Below, one piece after another: positions 35,572 to 45,796 of a DNA stretch of 64,000 bases (its first letter is position 1; every line of letters begins with the position of its first letter). The notes beneath the pieces were generated by a model. It was not told the DNA's origin. It made no database searches and worked only from the letters and a program-made list of their open reading frames with translations. Location of the stretch: positions 27,848,189 through 27,912,188 of the forward strand of contig OV277869.1 of NCBI GenBank assembly GCA_922989275.2. Reading direction: 5' to 3'. The position numbers and the translations under genes are program-made. The stretch comes from Gari tellinella (taxonomy: Eukaryota; Mollusca; Bivalvia; Cardiida; Psammobiidae).

Positions 35572-35691
35572 CAAATAAATACGAAGGACTCAAGCAGGAA
35601 ACGCAACACAAACAATACACCGATCTCTCAAGCAGAACACACACACAGTCATACCATAACAAACACACACACACGCGCGCGCGCAATACCA
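35572..35691. repeat. Inverted-repeat partner 1 plus (CA)n/(CG)n microsatellite
   Basis: 'aaataaatacgaaggactca' ... 'agaacacacacacagtcata' is found as its reverse complement at 38452-38551. A CACACA/CGCGCG run follows at about 35664-35687. Confidence 0.75.
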
Positions 35692-36075
35692 TTCCTTCAT
35701 CTACACGATTTTCCCTGTATGTTTTTATATTTTAAGTATGTATGTATCGATTATGATAGTGCAATTATGTTCTGACTAGACAGTATTTAATCAAGTAGCA
35801 AAATAGATTACATGAAGTCAGTTGGAAAAGTCTTTTAAATAGTGATACTAACTAATTCTTATAATACGTCTTTGAATGTATGGTGAACTTGTAACATGTG
35901 ACACATAGTCTGAATACATGATACATTATCAAACTTAAATATTCAAATGTTTGGAAGTGCGTTGACTGTCAAAGGAAACGCACATTCACAATTTAGTTCT
36001 GGAAATGCCACACTATCTAGACTTGAACATATCCAATAGTTATCCTATTGAACGAAATCATTTTAGTGAATACTT

Positions 36076-36320
36076 GTTGAACCCTTTCAACCCTACAGCC
36101 CTCTGTAGAGATTACTGATTACATATGCAAACAGTGTAGACCCTGGTCAGAGGGCTCCTATAGGAACCCTCTGATCAGGGTCTACACTGTTTGATAGTTT
36201 TATTGTTTGTTCTTTTGTCATATCAAAAACGCTACAGTATACTAGTTCAAAACGCCTGTACTAGAAAAGTCCAAAAGGATAATTAACCCCAAAAAAGATA
36301 TTTAGGGTTGAAAGGGTTAA
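36076..36320. repeat. MITE with hairpin gagggctcctataggaaccctc (family E)
   Basis: TTGAACCCTTTCAACCCTAC at left, 'agggttgaaagggttaa' at right. Inside: 'gcaaacagtgtagaccctgg' and its complement around the core. The design is the same as families B and C but with a different hairpin sequence. It ends 38 bp before the next exon. Confidence 0.75.
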
Positions 36321-36358
36321 GATGGTTAAAACAAATGTTTAAATATCGTTCTCCTTAG

Positions 36359-36544
36359 GAACCTGCAATTCATCAGTTGCATTTGCATGTGACGATTTGA
36401 CGTGTATACATAAGTCCTTGGTGTGCAACAGTATGCCAGATTGTACAGGTGGCGAGGATGAAGAAAAATGTGACGTCCTTTTTAGTTCGTGTTACGAGTA
36501 CTGGAAAAGTGGATACGATCATGATTTTAGCATTCAACACCCAG
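36359..36544 (+). CDS. Exon: LDLa module plus start of an unassigned region
   Basis: Acceptor cgttctccttag, donor gtactc, phase 1 to 1. TCNSSVAFACDDLTCIH, then CNSMPDCTGGEDEEKC is a six-cysteine LDLa with weaker acids. It runs on to SSCYEYWKSGYDHDFSIQHP, which weakly resembles the first residues of fibrinogen-like segments (C.e...sG....g.y.i.p). That last comparison is only suggestive. Confidence 0.85.
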
Positions 36545-36740
36545 GTACTCACTACTAAAAAGAATAATACAGTATTTAATACACCTAGGGTAAACATCAT
36601 GCACATTATTTAACAAAATATTATTTTTTATTTATTACGATATTAAGAAGCACACTTAAGACAATCGCTTTGGACTTAGGCTAATGTTATAGCACTAAAC
36701 TTGCTTTTTGATTTAAAGTATGCATTTACTTATATTTCAG

Positions 36741-36904
36741 AATATGGTTTTGCCGAATGCAGATTTCGACAAACAATACCCAATACCATTACTGTATCCA
36801 CGCTTTTCGATATCAGTCAAAACGCAACTACCTTATCAGGCTACTATAGACTTGATCTTAATACCGTGCATCTTTTTGAGCATGGACAACGCTGTCATGT
36901 TCAG
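36741..36904 (+). CDS. Exon: unassigned extracellular region, part 1
   Basis: Acceptor tatatttcag, donor gtacag, phase 1 to 0. AECRFRQTIPNTITVS, LSGYYRLDL and GQRCHVQ are open in frame. I do not recognise the domain. Two cysteines and the beta-strand-like pattern fit an extracellular fold. Confidence 0.7.
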
Positions 36905-37534
36905 GTACAGCTCAGATTTTGTTTTCATTTGATGCCATGGTATATATACTAATATATACTCACAATAGGCAAAACTTTGAAATCGAGTTTAATTTTAATG
37001 TTAAAAAACGCTCAACTTTGTTAAAATAACGTCACAAAATTGAATTCAGTTTAAATTAAAACCTGGAAAATCTTTGGATTTACTATTGGATTTGAAAGCT
37101 GAAAACCAAACCGTTGATTTAATGTTGACAAAACTAAGTTGTCTCAACAACGTTGCCATAACGTTGAAATCGATTGAAACTATATAGGAGGTCACTATAA
37201 TGCAAGAATGCCCGAAGTTGACTGTACTATTTCTTATAGTATACCGCACTTCCAGTTTGAATCAAAACAGTCCTCGAACGTAAAGTTCTAATGTATCTCG
37301 AGATTATCTCCCTTTGAGTGACTTAATATCGGTGATCTTACTTACAAAACAATAGTAACGGAAACAATTTTATAATGGAAATTTTATCAAAATCAATAAT
37401 AGCATTACCACTTTGTCACCTTTCTTAATCAACTATAGATTTTATATAGATCTAACATAGATCTAACATCTATACTTAGCTTTGTTTGAACAAAATACGA
37501 TAATATATATATTTATGTTTTTGTACTCTTTCAG

Positions 37535-37653
37535 ATTTCAGTGATGTGTTCTTTGGCCGTTGCCGAAGTTGACGCATACAATCGACTGTTTTCAAACATC
37601 AGTTCCACCCGGTGCAGTAACAAAGAGTACAAATACTCATTCGGACTAAACGA
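37535..37653 (+). CDS. Exon: unassigned extracellular region, part 2
   Basis: Acceptor ctctttcag, donor gtaaga, phase 0 to 2. ISVMCSLAVAEVDAYNRLF, then TRCSNKEYKYSFGL. Open in frame; domain not recognised. Confidence 0.7.
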
Positions 37654-37968
37654 GTAAGATTCATATCTGCTTTAAGACTAAAACCCAGGATGCTTTAGCC
37701 AGAATGCATTTTAATATGTACGTTTTTCGACTTTTCAAGTCAAAGGTCAAGATAACAGAGATCCAGAGGTCAAAATGTCAATCGTCTCAAAACCTTACCG
37801 TTGGTAATATTTTTAACTATAACACACATAACATACATGTTGTCCGTACGAAAAGAGTATAATGCAGAGTTTGGCCATGCCGGTTAAAAGAACAATGTCA
37901 TAGAGCTCAAAAGCTCCATTATTTGAAGTGAAAATTGCCTTTAACACTAAATTGATAGGGACATTATA

Positions 37969-38182
37969 TTAACCCTTAGCCTGCCACTCACGACTATAGC
38001 TCCATATGCAAACAGCTTGGATCCGGATGAGACGCCGAGTAACTCGGCGTCTCATCCGGATCCAAGCTGTTTGACATTCGGACAACATTTTCAGCAATTT
38101 TGAGCAACTTTGAAGCACTTTGAAAACTGAAGCAGACCAGAAATATAGCAGACGACAATTTATTTGGCGGGCTAAGGGTTAA
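37969..38182 (+). repeat. TTAA MITE family B, copy 2
   Basis: TTAACCCTTAGCCTGCCACT to GGCGGGCTAAGGGTTAA with the hairpin core agacgccgagtaactcggcgtct. It is the reverse of 28223-28436 with only a few differences, implying recent spread. Confidence 0.9.
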
Positions 38183-38451
38183 GTTTATCTGTATTGCACG
38201 AATTCAATGAAATTCGAATATCTATAGTTTAGACATGTCATGTCAGAGGTGAAGGTCACAGAAGTCAAAGGGTCAAAGTTTAAGTTACCTTTGCATTGGC
38301 AATAACTTGTGAACTATAACCAATACAAATTAAATACATGACACGTGTGTTGCTCATATAAAGAGTCCATGAAAATGTAGATATGAGGTATGATGTATGA
38401 AGGTAAATGATGGGTAACAAGTTAAGGAATATAAAATGTGATTCGTTGAAT

Positions 38452-38551
38452 TTTGTTTGTTATGGTATGACTGTGTGTGTGTGTTCTGCTTGAGAGGTGG
38501 GTGTATTGTTTGTGTTGCGTTTACTGCTTGAGTCTTTCGTATTTATTTGTT
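38452..38551. repeat. Inverted-repeat partner 2
   Basis: 'gttatggtatgactgtgtgt' ... 'tgagtctttcgtatttattt' is the reverse complement of 35572-35665, about 2.8 kb away. Three to four exons lie between the arms. Confidence 0.75.
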
Positions 38552-38619
38552 CACATTATCTTTTGTATATTTAAAATGAAACAAATCAGTTTTTAGATAT
38601 TTTCGCACTATATTTTCAG

Positions 38620-38774
38620 AAATCAAACAGACATTGTCTTTGATGCTGCATTTGAAAGCAATGGATTATTTTACCGTTCAGTTGGTATGGATAGATTGAT
38701 TGTATACCACGACTATGTGAGTGATAGCTCAGTGGTTAGCTTTGTAAACACACGTCATCTAAAATGCGTAACAG
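38620..38774 (+). CDS. Exon: unassigned extracellular region, part 3
   Basis: Acceptor tattttcag, donor gtacgc, phase 2 to 1. TDIVFDAAFESNGLFYRSV, then VVSFVNTRHLKCVT. Joins in frame to 37535-37653 through a split E codon. Not recognised. Confidence 0.7.
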
Positions 38775-38849
38775 GTACGCCACAATTTACAGGGCTGCCA
38801 TTTCTCGGATTTTCCTAAATCTTTGGCTTTTTTCCAGTTTGTAGTAGTT

Positions 38850-38965
38850 TAAAGCTGGCTGAAAGTAAAGCAGAATGCGCCTTTAGGCGCATTCTGCTTT
38901 ACCTTCAGCCTGCTTTAAGTAGTCGCATGTCAACAAATACTAGAAACAGGCTATGGGGTAAAGGT
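38850..38965. repeat. MITE family C fragment
   Basis: The hairpin 'aaagctggctgaaagtaaag', core gcgcctttaggcgc and its complement, ending 'ggctatggggtaaagg', is the right half of family C. Confidence 0.75.
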
Positions 38966-39302
38966 ACGATTCGTAAAATCGCACCTGAAAAATGAAAATT
39001 TGGAAATCTTAGATTTTTTATGTCACCTAATGGCAGCCCTGAATTTAGATTGTATAGATAGCATACAAACAACATTTAGATTTAATAAACAATATACCCA
39101 CCATTATACATAATAAGATTTCATAGTATTTACTTTGTACACAAAAATCTGCTGATAGTGATTATCTTATCTATCTATTTCCGCATTCTTAGACTAAAAT
39201 GCATTATGCGCTTATTAGAACTTGTAGATTTCACAATGTTAGTAAGTTGATGTGTAGTTCAGGGGCCTTATTGCATCATTGTTTTTGTCAAATCATCAAG
39301 GT

Positions 39303-39690
39303 ATATTTAGCTCACCAGAGCACAAGTTGCTCAATGTGTGCTATTGTGATACCGCTGTCCGTCCGTCTGTCAACAATTGCAAACGACTTCTTCTCTGAAA
39401 CCACTAGCCCCAGTGTAACCAAACTTGGTCAGAAACATGCTGTTGGTTTGAGCTTCAAAAATTGTTCAAAAAAGTGGGTGGGGCAAAAGGTTTAATTGTT
39501 GTCATGGCAACCGTGCACCAAATAAAAAAGTCTTCTCCGAAAGTACTAGTCCGATCTCAATTTGGTTTCACCTAAATGTTTCTCAATGGATAGGCTTTAA
39601 AAGTTGTTCAAAAAAATTGTGCTACGTTGAAGAACATGGCCGCCAGAGGGCGCGGTCATTTTCTGTGTTCGGAAATATCGAATCGAAAGT
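39303..39690 (+). repeat. CCGTCCGTC-type dispersed element, truncated
   Basis: 'atttagctcaccagagcaca' with a short gtccgtccgtctgtc tract, then 'catggcaaccgtg' and 'gaacatggccgccagagggc'. It resembles the style of 9713-10680. It is cut at the right by a family A fragment. Confidence 0.6.
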
Positions 39691-39707
39691 TAAAAACTTT
39701 AAATTAA

Positions 39708-39938
39708 GCGGCGCGGCGTCTGAACTGGATCCAAGCTGTTTGTCACTCGTCATTAAGGTTTTTCTGTCAACATGTCCATTATGTCACTTTGAGAAAAAAA
39801 AACAGACGACAATTGTTAGCAAACAATATTGCAGCAGTAAAAACGTTAGACATAAGTGTCTTGTTTAGGGAACTGCGACAACGGTCGTTGAAAGGAGGGA
39901 GTCGTTGTTGGGAGCGCCGTTGTAGAGAGGGAGCATTG
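39708..39938 (+). repeat. MITE family A fragment (right half)
   Basis: From half of the hairpin ('ggcgtctgaactggatccaa') to 'gtagagagggagcattg'. The left half is missing. Confidence 0.75.
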
Positions 39939-39966
39939 TAGTGTTGCAATTTCTGAGTCTGCAGAG

Positions 39967-40312
39967 TCTGCAATTTTCAGTATTTGCTTTGTTTTCTGTG
40001 CTTTCAAAGGATCTCCCCTTCTTCAGATTTTTTATAATTCACAACAGCAGATGTTAAGTGCTTGTGTGGCGACTGTAAAAAGTCGCCCCGTACTTCATTC
40101 TCAGTGTTGTTATACGTTCTGGTCCTTTGGAATCATTGATTTCAGCGCATTTACATTTGGAAGTTGAATTCCGCTTAAGCTGCTGCTAGGGGGCATGATC
40201 ACTGTTGCATATTTCAGTATTGCTCCTGAACAGACTCAATTAAACCGAGTCTGCAATTTTCAGTATTTGCTTTGTTTTCTGTGCTTTCAAAGGATCTCCC
40301 CTTCTTCAGATT
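39967..40312 (+). repeat. Dispersed ~283 bp repeat, copy 2, with direct terminal repeats
   Basis: Same repeat as 8117-8403. Here a ~62 bp block ('gagtctgcaattttcagtat' to 'ctccccttcttcagatt') occurs at both ends, 283 bp apart. The right end stops 22 bp before the next exon. Confidence 0.8.
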
Positions 40313-40333
40313 GTTTTTTTGAATTGCTTTCAG

Positions 40334-40468
40334 AGTACATGGTGGCACTAGACGAAATACGGTGTGGTGATGGAACGACTGTACCGTCCTTTCACAAGTG
40401 TCTGTATGATGTCAACCAGGCTGGCGTCATAAAAGGCTGTCGCAACTTTAAACATCTGGAGGATTGTG
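40334..40468 (+). CDS. Exon: divergent LDLa-like module without calcium acids
   Basis: Acceptor attgctttcag, donor gtttgc (weak), phase 1 to 1. DEIRCGDGTTVPSFHKC, then IKGCRNFKHLEDC has four cysteines placed like LDLa cysteines 2, 4, 5 and 6. Cysteines 1 and 3 are absent, and the SDE loop is replaced by KHLED. Confidence 0.7.
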
Positions 40469-40759
40469 GTTTGCTGTTTTTATAACTTTTATTGAAATGT
40501 ACAAAAAAACAGGATACTAAATAGTGTTTCCCGACGGTCTTTGAAGAGTTTATTTTTTGAAGATCGTCTTATAACAGGGAGTTTTTAAAATGACCGGATG
40601 GTTGTGTTTTATACGATGTGACCACTTTTTCGTTTGTATTATTGAAAGCATTCGTTCTTTGTGTCCATTAAGATTGGGGACCCCTAATGAGATCAGAACA
40701 ATTTGGTACTCTACGTACGGATCGGCCATTTTTGGGCTTTAGCATGTTTCGGAATGAGT

Positions 40760-42680
40760 CGCCCAGACATGGGGTAATTGAAATTGATAATTCAATTAAT
40801 GAATAATTAATTCACAAAAGTGAACTAATTGGAGATAATTGTCAATTGAGCAATATTTCAATTACTTTAATTGTAATTTAATCATTACTTTTCAAAAAGT
40901 GGTTAATTGTTAATTGATTTTCAATTACTTTAAAATTAACCCTGCACAATATGAACATGATCTTGAACAATAACCTTCTGAACTCATATTGAAAACAAGA
41001 TAAGCCCATTAATACATTTTTTTCTAAACATGTTTATGTTAGTTTAGACTTCATCTTAGTTTAAACATTTAATTCCATAATATTTACAAACTGACATGAT
41101 TGAAAACACATATAATGATGGCAAAAATTAGATTAAAAGCTTATTGGGATCTTCTCCATGTTATCAATAACCTGTCGACAACCTACAAGTATAAATGCTA
41201 CAAATGTGGTAATGCACAGCTTTAACCCTTTCCCTTATAGAAGCGACTTTTAGCACTTGCATTTTATTCATCCGCTGAAGAAAATAGTTCCAATATATAC
41301 CGTAATGAATATGTGTCATATTTAATACATTCCTTATTCTAGCAGTTAATAGCTTAAAGCAGGTTGAAAGTAAAGCAGAATGCGCCATATGGCGCATTAT
41401 GCTTTACTTTTAACCTGTTTTAAGAAGTCACCTATTTTCAAAACAAGAAACAGGCTATGGGGTAAAGGGTTAATTCTCAGGTCAATAAAACATGATTTGT
41501 TTAAAAAAGTGTTAAAATACATGCATGTTGTTGTTGTAGTTTCATCATGGATTAACATAAATTCTTATTAGCTGCAACAATACATGCACAATGAGGCAAT
41601 ACCCAATATTTTAGCTAGCTCTTATTCTCAGTTTGCAAAATCGAATTGCTTAACCCTTACTGGAGTTGCTCATTGACCAAATAGATTTTGGAAATATACT
41701 AAGCATTTATTTCACTTAAAAAGTCAAGTTTGAATCCAGTTCAAGTCATACAGAGATCCCAACAATTAAAACTTCATTTTATATATTTGTGAAAGTATTA
41801 GACAAAAATGCAAGTTTTTCTTAAAGACTACAGATGACGACTTTTACTGTCAAAATTCACTAAATATCCATTGGGTTAAAGGTCATTCATCAAGCCTTAC
41901 ATTACCTGTTTAAGAAAGGTGACACTTTTATTCTATACACAAAGCTATTTTTCACACATTGGGCACTGGGCAGTCCAAGTGACTCAATAAGTGTTATTGT
42001 TGTCATCTTCTGATAGTGTCAGGGAGTATCAGGGGAGTATTTTGATGACTAAAATCTTTATGCCTGCTCAAAACCCTATGGTGCATAACAATTTCCATTG
42101 GAATTGTTTCGTTGAGATGATTCTAATGCAGAGTCTCACCATTGGGTTTGGTTTAAACAAAATAAAAAGAGGTTGGAAATATTCAGTTTACACCCCATTA
42201 TGTTTGGCGCTGACATGATTTTGTCATCTGCTTTGAAAACTAAACACTGAAATTTTGACCAATTTCATAACAAACTTTAGCTCGGCATAAATAGCTTCGA
42301 TCCTGATCAGCTTCAAAATAACTCAAAGTATGATCTGTTATCACACTGGTTTCATAATTCTACATGGTTGTGATTGGCAGTGACATTTTCCAATGCATAG
42401 GATTGTGCTAAATAGTAAAATGATCAGACTCTTATCAGAAGGCATCTTCAAAATTCTCAGATCTGGGTCTATATTGTATACAATGAACTTTAAAATTGGA
42501 TCATGTAATGTAACTGTGAAAAGTTATTGTTAATTTAATTCATTAATCAGGAAAAGTAATTTAATTTAATCATTACTTTTGGAAAAACAGAGTAATTTAA
42601 TGGTTATTTAATTGCATTTTTGTTTCAACTAATTGGTGATTTTATTAATTACTTTGCTAAGTAATTGACAATATGTCTTG
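40760..42680. other. Unassigned intronic stretch bordered by aatta-rich blocks
   Basis: Blocks rich in 'ttaattgattttcaattact' occur at 40775-40945 and 42525-42670, possibly ends of one unidentified element. A family C MITE is inserted inside (41222-41473). No coding frame was found. Confidence 0.35.
41222..41473 (+). repeat. TTAA MITE family C copy
   Basis: TTAACCCTTTCCCTTATAGA to GGGGTAAAGGGTTAA. Internal hairpin 'gcaggttgaaagtaaagcag', core gcgccatatggcgc. Confidence 0.85.
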
Positions 42681-42984
42681 ACTCGACAGGGGACGAGAAT
42701 GACCGATGACCGATCGCATTCCGTAGAATACCTATATTGACTAAACAATGGCCCGTTCACATTAGGGTTCATTAATCATTCAACGAACATACAGACGGCA
42801 AGCGATACGTCGTGATCTACATCAATGTGCCACATATTCTGACGACAATGATTCAAACTTAGTTGAAAGTAATAGAAAACAACAACTGTTGCTTTTTAAA
42901 ATAGAAAAATTTCGTTAACACCTATTTCACATTATATCTAGTCTACACTGCCTGACCTTCATTTCTTCATAATATATACACATT

Positions 42985-43142
42985 ACCAGTTGACAGTGCG
43001 ATACAGAGTGATGTATTTAGCTCGAGACGTTTTTGGCGGAAATAGCCGATCTGACGAGCGCCTTGGCTCGAGTCTGATCGGTTGTTTCCGTCAAAAATGC
43101 CGAGAGCTAAATGCAACACTCTGTAGCGCGCTGCCAACTGGT
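42985..43142. repeat. ~158 bp hairpin element
   Basis: Left arm 'accagttgacagtgcgatac' ... 'tttagctcgagacgtttttg' is mirrored by 'caaaaatgccgagagctaaa' ... 'cgcgctgccaactggt'. Mismatches occur inside the arms. The two small open frames here are artefacts of the hairpin. Confidence 0.75.
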
Positions 43143-43323
43143 GATGTGTTTATTATATGCCTTGAATACACCCCAGAAACAACTAAATAATTGTTTAAAT
43201 CATTTTATATCCAAAATTTATTTGTTATTTGAAGCAGAAAAATATTTTTTGTATGCCTCAAAGAATAACGTGGCACTTATACATGTACGTAAACGACGTC
43301 ACGTTAAATCTAAAGCGACGTCA

Positions 43324-43383
43324 GAGTAAAATACAAAGTGGCTGATACAAGGTGGCTGATACAGACTCTTGTATTTTACTCTA
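43324..43383. repeat. 60 bp inverted repeat
   Basis: 'agagtaaaatacaa' and 'ttgtattttactct' enclose two copies of gtggctgatac. Confidence 0.6.
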
Positions 43384-43802
43384 CAGATACACGCGAAAAC
43401 GCTCGATATCATACGAAGTCATATAATAACATTCATTATTGTTTTAAACAATGGTTGTTGTTTTTTTGCCTCGTCACATTGAAGGATCTGAAGCGATACT
43501 AAGGTGTTGCTGCTGGTGGCAGCAAGGCTTACAGTGGCGGATGCGACAGTGTCAAACGTCAACGCTAAGTTTTAATCATTCTGTATATTTATCTGCAGCC
43601 ACAAGACGGAATGTGATAAAACTTTCTCGGAGAAATTACTACCATGATCTAACATACATATTGCATGTTTATGCAAGTTCGAAAATCGATTCCGTAGCTT
43701 CGTTCAATCAAGTCGTTTAATTCTACAGAATTCACAATTAACAGACTATGTTTATTGTTTAACATGATACGAGTTTAACATTTATCTCTCACTTTGAATC
43801 TA

Positions 43803-44982
43803 TACTCAGCAAAAATAGAAACGTCCCACATTTTGAACGGACATATCTCTGACGTTATTTAAGTGATACATCAAGAGAATATACTTGTGGGATACTGGTT
43901 AGTTGGAGTTACACATATGTAAAGTTTTCACAAAATAACACAGATAAAAACCGTTAACGTAACGGAATCATGATTTGCACGCTTTACACGTTAATGGTAC
44001 ACACGTTTCAATAAAGTAATTGTGTCACCGTCGTACAATACACACGACACATGCTAATAAAACAATTGAAAAAACCAATATGAATTCCATCCTTGCATCA
44101 TGCCAATTTCGTCTGAAGTTGAAAGAAATCAGGCAATGACGGTCATTGACGTCGCCCGCTGGTTCGGCTGCTGTCGAAAGACCAAACAGAGGCTTGCGGC
44201 CCGGTACCATCAGGCTGGGACTGTTCACAATCATTTTCGCCTTGGTCACCCCGTTTTTCCTCCGTCAGAACTGACCACTACGGCACGTTAACTCACTAAC
44301 GTCGACGTCATTTTCCAGCCACCGGAACTGCTAGTGAACACGGTGAGTCATCACAGACCTTTGCAATCGCTTGCAGTTCAACGCTAAACCAATCACAGCA
44401 TGACTCCCATATTCCGGTCAAATTTGGACGACACGTCACCTTGGTGCTAAATTATCTGTTGTCACGACGTCATTTGAATTGGAGGCAAACTGACTGGTAC
44501 CAAGTTATTTTTACTGACGAATCTCGATTCACACTTAGCAATTCAGATGACAGACTACGCAAATTGATTACATTTAAGATTCAGCATTCAATATTTGACA
44601 CAGACCTCACAGCAAGAGTGAATGTCTGACGTTCTCATTAAACGTTACGTTACGCCGTAGAAATAGAGCGTATATTGGTGCAAACGGTGGCCGTACACGA
44701 TATTCATCTTACTGAATACAACTTGGGACTTTTTATGAGAATTCAGTATCAACTAAACATTTTTTAAAAAACAAACATTTATTGAGATTTTTTATTTTGA
44801 CCCCTACCAACTTCTTCATTACATCACTCGAAAAGTTTTTATCTCAGCAATATGAGGTCAACTGATATGGATTCACAAATGAGTAAACTTTATTTTCTGT
44901 ATAGGTTTTACTACCACCAACCTTATAACTTTCAAGAAAATTTCCCTGTAATAGGGTGGGACGTTTCTATTTTTGCTCAGTA
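43803..44982 (+). mobile_element. Tc1-like transposon inserted at a splice acceptor
   Basis: Left end tactcagcaaaaatagaaac-gtccca and right end tgggacgtttctatttttgc-tcagta are inverted with one mismatch and flanked by TA. The interior has transposase remnants. The element ends 8 bp before the exon at 44991. The flanking sequence read across the insertion would be 'ctctcactttgaatctatat' then cag, a normal acceptor. Confidence 0.85.
44100..44629 (+). pseudogene. Tc1-type transposase remnant
   Basis: First frame: TVIDVARWFGCCRKTKQRL, then RYHQAGTVHNHFRLGHP is the paired-like helix-turn-helix DNA-binding region with a GRPR-like hook. A stop follows. Later WRQTDWYQVIFTDESRFTL is the first catalytic aspartate block (VlFtDESRF). 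The C-terminal catalytic part is missing or unreadable, so the copy is not autonomous. Confidence 0.8.
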
Positions 44983-44990
44983 TATATCAG

Positions 44991-45095
44991 ACGCCAATCA
45001 AATAAAAGTGATCTTTTCCTTACCAAGAAATTGTCTAACAACTGAATTTGAACTGTTCCTGAGGCGACAGTTTAGACCGGCAATAACTCAGTATG
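44991..45095 (+). CDS. Exon: short unassigned exon next to the Tc1 element
   Basis: Acceptor tatatatcag, donor gtaagt, phase 1 to 1. ANQIKVIFSLPRNCLTTEFE, then LFLRRQFRPAITQY. The upstream frame that appears to extend this exon to the left (44852 on) is inside the transposon, so the exon starts at 44991. It joins in phase with 40468 and 45353. Domain unknown. Confidence 0.65.
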
Positions 45096-45139
45096 GTAAG
45101 TATTAAGACACACCATTTAGTTGAATCGATGCCGAATAT

Positions 45140-45335
45140 TCAGTCGATCTTCGATATCTCGTTCTCGGTTGAGTCGCACATATCCGTATGTCAAAGTTAA
45201 AACGCGGTCCAGTCGCGTTTTAACTTTGAAACACGGATATGTTCACCTAAACCGAGCCTAAAATAAGGCAAATTCTTGTTTCGAAATATCGGATAGTTCG
45301 AGTTAAGCGAGTTTGAGATATCGAAGTTCGACTAA
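45140..45335. repeat. Inverted-repeat element filling an intron
   Basis: 'cgatcttcgatatctcgttc' ... 'tatgtcaaagttaaaacgcg' and its complements 'cgcgttttaactttgaaaca' ... 'tttgagatatcgaagttcga'. It occupies most of the 257 bp intron between exons 44991-45095 and 45353-45469. Confidence 0.7.
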
Positions 45336-45352
45336 TGTTCTCTTTTCTATAG

Positions 45353-45469
45353 AGACGGTTGCATGTCCAGTGAACTATGCAAAATGCCCCTCCAGTTTCT
45401 GTGTGGCACATAAGCTAAAATGTGATGGGGAAAAGAATTGTCCAGGTGGCGAAGATGAAAACGAATGTG
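45353..45469 (+). CDS. Exon: complete LDLa module, GC splice donor
   Basis: Acceptor ttttctatag, phase 1 start. ACPVNYAKCPSSFCVAHKL, then KCDGEKNCPGGEDENEC: six cysteines. The phase-1 exit required by the next exon falls at TGTG followed by gcatgt, so the intron is GC-AG. A GT donor 4 bp further would be phase 2 and out of frame with the next exon. Confidence 0.85.
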
Positions 45470-45796
45470 GCATGTACTTTTTTGCAATCTGCAATTTATA
45501 CTAGTATTTATAATTATATTATCCGAAATACGTCATTAGCAGGGACAAACCATTCAATATAATGCAAAAGGTTCAATATTTATTCACGAGTAATGATAAT
45601 GAAACGGTGTACGACATTTGCCGTTTAATCATAGAGTGTGCAATTAGATGAACTGATTTTCAGTAGTAAATGGCTTGTTTCGAACGTGTACTTATCAAAG
45701 TACATCGTATTATGAACGGTAATTCAATAAGCGATGATAGTAAATCCTGAATGATAAACAATGAATCGACAGGAGTAATAGCATTTATGTCTCGTT

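Noticed and set aside
42990..43190. 66-codon frame preceded by 'attaccag'
   Set aside because: It lies inside a 158 bp hairpin element, so the frame follows from the repeat.
43466..43720. Open frame with CCCWWQQGLQWRMRQC and YYHDLTYILHVYAS
   Set aside because: No good donor, odd composition and no domain. The flanking exons at 40334 and 44991 already join in phase without it.
44852..44990. Apparent upstream extension of the exon at 44991 (frame from 44852)
   Set aside because: This sequence is the right end of the Tc1-like element; the inverted end tgggacgtttctatttttgc lies in it. Also only the 44991 start gives the phase needed by the neighbouring exons.
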